DNA of 64,000 nucleotides, taken from Porphyromonas loveana (GTDB lineage: Bacteria; Bacteroidota; Bacteroidia; Bacteroidales; Porphyromonadaceae). A program made the position numbers and the translations under genes. The DNA lies in assembly GCF_003096695.1 (NCBI RefSeq), contig NZ_QEKY01000010.1, forward strand, positions 1 through 64,000, written 5' to 3'. The notes beneath the pieces were generated by a model. It did no database searches. It was not told where the DNA came from and was given only the letters and a program-made list of their open reading frames with translations. Position 1 is the stretch's first letter. Each line of letters begins with the position of its first letter. This document shows, piece after piece, positions 60,584-64,000 of the stretch.

Positions 60584-60748
60584 GGTATGCCTTATCGCAT
60601 TTGTGCCCCATGCTCAGTCGTCTGACAGGGTAGGGCAGGGTGCATGTCCGTCGGTGTCTATCCCTTTTCTGGTCGGTAACAAGGTATGCAGGTACGCTGT
60701 CGGGTGTCTTTTCGGAGTCGGATGCTGCGGCTTTTGGGGGCAATTCCT

Positions 60749-60756
60749 TATTTTTG
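60749..60756 (+). promoter_or_regulatory. -7 promoter element (TATTTTTG) of xseB-ispD
   Basis: Perfect match only 8 nt before the xseB ATG, so the mRNA would be almost leaderless. Either the true start is ispD only, or an earlier promoter is used. Confidence 0.4.
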
Positions 60757-60764
60757 TCAACGCT

Positions 60765-60959
60765 ATGAGCAAAAACAAAACATATACAGAGGCCATGACA
60801 CGCCTCGAAGAGATCGTCCGTATCATCGAGCATGACAGTCCCGATGTGGACGAGCTGACGCAGTTGGCCGAGGAAGCCATCGCTCTCATCGGCTTCTGCA
60901 AGGAGAAGTTGACTGTCGCAGACAAACAGATCGAGGAACTCATGGCCAAGCTCTCATGA
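60765..60959 (+). CDS. xseB: Exodeoxyribonuclease VII small subunit
   Basis: 64 residues from the ATG at 60765: TYTEAMTRLEEIVRIIEHDS, then VDELTQLAEEAIALIGFCKEKL, the XseB three-helix pattern. It joins XseA to form exonuclease VII. xseA is not next to it here. Its stop overlaps the ispD start by 4 bp. The larger open frame reaching back to 60378 crosses the repeat array and is not used. Confidence 0.88.
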   Translation: MSKNKTYTEAMTRLEEIVRIIEHDSPDVDELTQLAEEAIALIGFCKEKLTVADKQIEELMAKLS

Positions 60960-61624
60960 ACGGCAAACCTCGCTATGCACTCATCGTGGCCGGTGGTCGC
61001 GGGCTGAGGATGGGGGCTGAGATGCCCAAGCAATTCCTCCCCTTGACCGGACTGCCCGTGCTCATGCATACGATGCGTCGGCTGGCACCACACGTCGATG
61101 AGATCGTATTGGTCCTGCCTGTCGAACACCATAGCTTCTGGCAAGAACTATGCACCCGCTACGGCTTCATGTCGCCGCACCGTGTGGCTGCTGGCGGTGA
61201 CACCCGCTTTGCCTCGGTGCACAGCGGATTGGAACTCGTGCCCGACGGCGCATTGGTAGCCATACACGACGGTGTGCGTCCGCTGGTGAGTGCCGAGACG
61301 ATAGAGGCTTGTTTCCACGCGGCCGAGGCGGCGGGTGCGGCTGCACCGTACAGGCCGCTAACCGAATCGCTCCGCTATTATACTCCCGAAGCCAATCATG
61401 CCGTGGATCGCAGCCAATACGTGACCGTGCAGACGCCGCAGACCTTCCGTAGCGAATGGATTCGTGAGGCTTACGCCATGCCTTATGAGGAGCGTTTCAC
61501 AGATGATTGCTCTGTGTATGAGAGCTCCTTTGGTCGTCCCGTTACATTGGTTGAGGGCAATGCGGAGAACATCAAGCTCACGACTCCGCAGGACCTTGCC
61601 CTTGCCGAACTTTTGATGCGCTGA
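60956..61624 (+). CDS. ispD: 2-C-methyl-D-erythritol 4-phosphate cytidylyltransferase
   Basis: 222 residues with IVAGGRGLRMGAEMPKQFLPL, HDGVRPLVSAETIEA, QTPQTFRSEWIREAY, TDDCSVYE and NIKLTTPQDLALAE, the full IspD signature set. It makes CDP-ME in the non-mevalonate isoprenoid pathway. Translationally coupled to xseB. Confidence 0.96.
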   Translation: MNGKPRYALIVAGGRGLRMGAEMPKQFLPLTGLPVLMHTMRRLAPHVDEIVLVLPVEHHSFWQELCTRYGFMSPHRVAAGGDTRFASVHSGLELVPDGALVAIHDGVRPLVSAETIEACFHAAEAAGAAAPYRPLTESLRYYTPEANHAVDRSQYVTVQTPQTFRSEWIREAYAMPYEERFTDDCSVYESSFGRPVTLVEGNAENIKLTTPQDLALAELLMR

Positions 61625-61720
61625 GCATACCCTCCTCTCCGTCGCCGACTATTCAGCCTGCTATCGTGATTTATTTTGCCCAAATACCGCTTGGGAACAA
61701 GGTTCGCAGCCGTATTTGTT

Positions 61721-61728
61721 TATCTTTG
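61721..61728 (+). promoter_or_regulatory. -7 promoter element (TATCTTTG)
   Basis: Perfect match 20 nt upstream of the methyltransferase ATG at 61749. Confidence 0.6.
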
Positions 61729-61748
61729 TTGTATAATAATAGGTAATT

Positions 61749-63473
61749 ATGAATCACGATCTCCATTTTACTATGATAGCCAAGACCCTCTACGGACTCG
61801 AAGATGTCTTGGCCGCCGAGCTGACAGCCTTGGGCGCAGAGGAGGTAACCATCGGCCGTCGCATGGTGAGTTTCCGTGGGGACAAACGGATGCTCTATCT
61901 GGCTAACCTGCGACTGCGTACCGCCCTGCGTGTGCTCAAGCCCGTAGTCACCTTCCGTGCCAAGACCGCGGACGAAATCTATGAACGACTACGCGCTTTC
62001 GACTGGACGACTGTCATGTCCGTAGATCAGACCTTCTCCATCGACTCTGTAGTCTATTCCGATACATTCAAGAACAGCCAGTACATCAGCTATCGCACCA
62101 AGGACGCCTTGGTCGATTACTTCCGAGAACACACGGACAAACGCCCATCGGTGCGTCTTTCCAACCCCGATATTCTGCTGAACATACACGTCTCTCACGA
62201 CGAGGTGACCCTCTCGCTCGACAGCTCCGGCGAGAGCTTGCACAAGCGTGGTTACCGCGTAGCCGAGACAGTGGCGCCTCTTAATGAGGTGCTTGCCGCC
62301 GGTATCCTGCTCAAAGCTGGTTGGGATGGAAGCACGGATCTGATCGATCCGATGTGCGGGTCGGGTACTTTCCTCATCGAAGCAGCCCTGATAGCCTGCA
62401 ATATAGCTCCGGGTATTTACCGCCGTGGCTTTGCTTTCGAACGGTGGGCGGACTTCGATGCCCGGCTTTTCGACGAGCTGTACCACGATGATAGTGCCGA
62501 GCGGGCATTTGACCATACTATATACGGCTCCGATATTCTTCCCCAAGCCATCGGTGCGGCGCGCAAGAATGTGGAACGTGCCGGTCTGGGACGTTATATC
62601 TCGTTGAGCGTCATGCCTATGAGTGAGCGGCCGAAGCCCGAGGGCAAAGCCATGCTCGTCATGAACCCGCCGTACGGAGAGCGCATTCGTGTGGAGGATA
62701 TGCAGGAGCTTTACAGTATGATCGGCGAGCGACTCAAGCATAACTATCCGGGCTGCTCGGCATGGGTATTGGCTTTCAAGCCGGAACACTTCAACCAGAT
62801 CGGTCTGCGTCAGTCGCATCGCGAGAAGCTGATGAATGGTGCTTTGGAATGCGAGTTACGCGGATACGAACTCTTTGAAGGACGTCGAGAGGAGTTTGCC
62901 GAACGGAAGAAGAATTACCCCACAGAAGATCGCTCTCCGCGGACGGAAGGTCGTGCCGAGCGACCGCCACGTCGTGAGGGAGAAGGCGGACGTCCGCCCC
63001 GTCGAGATCGGGACGATCGGTTCGCCGGTGACAGAGAACGCAGCCCTCGTCGTCAGTGGGGTGGAGGTCGAGAAGAGAGAGAGGGTGGCGAGCGTCGCCA
63101 CCCATTCGATCGCAGAGACGATCGTCCGGATCGCAGACAGACGGATGATACTCGCCCTCGACGTGCTCCTCGTCCCGACAGAGCCTATAGCGACAACCGA
63201 GAGGAACGTGATGGCGAGCGTCGCCCCTATGCCCGCAAGGACGAGCATCGGGCGTACGGACAAGGGGAGGACAATCGCCCTCGTCGTGCTCGTTCCGATA
63301 AACCCTTCGCCCGTGAAGACAGGGTGCGCAGGGAAGAGCGCAATAACGACCGTCCCGAGCAGAATGCATGGCCGAGCGACAGATTCCGCTCAACGGACGA
63401 ATCGGGACGCAGTCGTCGCAAGTCTTCCCCCTCAATACAGGTGATCCGAAACGAAGAGACAAAGAATGATTGA
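61749..63473 (+). CDS. RlmL/Trm-like THUMP rRNA methyltransferase with Arg-rich tail
   Basis: 574 residues. THUMP domain at about 50-160, then a Rossmann methyltransferase with motif I DPMCGSGTF at 200-208 and the catalytic NPPYGER at 306-312, as in the N2-guanine 23S rRNA methyltransferase RlmL. RlmL-type cores end near residue 388. Here residues 389-574 form a tail made almost only of Arg, Asp, Glu, Gly, Pro and Ser with RPPRR, RDDR and GGGRE blocks. Such tails bind RNA or drive condensation in other proteins. In E. coli RlmL the second methylase half (RlmK) is absent here. Confidence 0.9.
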   Translation: MNHDLHFTMIAKTLYGLEDVLAAELTALGAEEVTIGRRMVSFRGDKRMLYLANLRLRTALRVLKPVVTFRAKTADEIYERLRAFDWTTVMSVDQTFSIDSVVYSDTFKNSQYISYRTKDALVDYFREHTDKRPSVRLSNPDILLNIHVSHDEVTLSLDSSGESLHKRGYRVAETVAPLNEVLAAGILLKAGWDGSTDLIDPMCGSGTFLIEAALIACNIAPGIYRRGFAFERWADFDARLFDELYHDDSAERAFDHTIYGSDILPQAIGAARKNVERAGLGRYISLSVMPMSERPKPEGKAMLVMNPPYGERIRVEDMQELYSMIGERLKHNYPGCSAWVLAFKPEHFNQIGLRQSHREKLMNGALECELRGYELFEGRREEFAERKKNYPTEDRSPRTEGRAERPPRREGEGGRPPRRDRDDRFAGDRERSPRRQWGGGREEREGGERRHPFDRRDDRPDRRQTDDTRPRRAPRPDRAYSDNREERDGERRPYARKDEHRAYGQGEDNRPRRARSDKPFAREDRVRREERNNDRPEQNAWPSDRFRSTDESGRSRRKSSPSIQVIRNEETKND

Positions 63474-63489
63474 TATCAAACTCAAATAA

Positions 63490-64000
<511 letters not shown>

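Noticed and set aside
60378-60764. N-terminal extension of xseB through the GCGCC array
   Set aside because: XseB is normally 60-80 residues, the extension is low-quality sequence, and a -7 element lies just before the ATG at 60765.
62791-63462. Long minus-strand and shifted plus-strand frames over the methyltransferase tail
   Set aside because: They are shadows caused by the Arg/Asp/Gly codon bias of the real frame.

Overview
The window is chromosomal DNA of a Bacteroidales bacterium, almost certainly a Porphyromonas close to P. gingivalis. The evidence is the PorX response regulator of the type IX secretion system, a FimS/FimR-like two-component pair, the start of a PtpA-like prolyl peptidase, Kor ferredoxin oxidoreductase genes, many DUFs typical of Bacteroidetes, and many TAnnTTTG (-7) promoter elements. 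MscL and the PtpA-like protein differ at several positions from the P. gingivalis sequences I remember, so a sister species or divergent strain is possible. The species is not fixed by this reading.

Layout. 1-2.1 kb is the end of a mobile region: the 3' part of a tyrosine recombinase, an orphan AbiGi-like gene with unusually AT-rich DNA, and an HU-like DNA-binding protein. 2.6-8.2 kb is a three-gene RND efflux operon. 8.2-9.1 kb is a gene-free, structured stretch with seven degenerate 43-bp tandem units followed by inverted repeats. 9.1-16.9 kb holds a GldB-like secreted protein, mscL, porX, tsaE, a small Imm17-like membrane protein, rbfA, a LolC/E-like permease, an ADP-ribosylglycohydrolase and an AraC regulator. 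17-21 kb has a putative small RNA and a purine-salvage operon (M20 peptidase, mtaD-like deaminase, purine nucleoside phosphorylase). 21-29.5 kb has a YidE-type transporter, a MITE-like element, nadE, the bamD-rpoZ-DUF4293 operon, and a DUF3467-pdxB-SDR operon.

29.5-35.9 kb is the most disturbed part: a second copy of the small RNA, a decayed reading frame overlapping the end of a YfcC-type transporter, a DUF5131 gene split by about 2.1 kb that carries a secreted EreA/ChaN-like protein, and a 22-nt phased array of GAAAC-N4-GTTTC palindromes. 35.8-49.9 kb holds bioA-bioB, a POT peptide transporter with a DUF4831 protein, korDABC with a 59-residue membrane protein inside the operon, an oxidoreductase-kdsB-dnaG operon, a DUF3109 gene and tig. 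50-64 kb holds holB, an EF-G paralogue, an ECF sigma / anti-sigma-like / DUF4252 coiled-coil operon, ribH, a TPR protein, fimR-fimS, xseB-ispD, an RlmL-like methyltransferase with a long Arg-rich tail, and the start of a PtpA-like peptidase.

The strongest non-gene signal is a recurring spacing of about 22 bp (or 43 bp) in several gene-free stretches, each with a different motif: 8522-8822, 35196-35280, 50206-50386 and 60451-60583. A second is the pair of paralogous small-RNA-like units at 17.1 and 29.6 kb. No rRNA, tRNA or CRISPR array was recognised.
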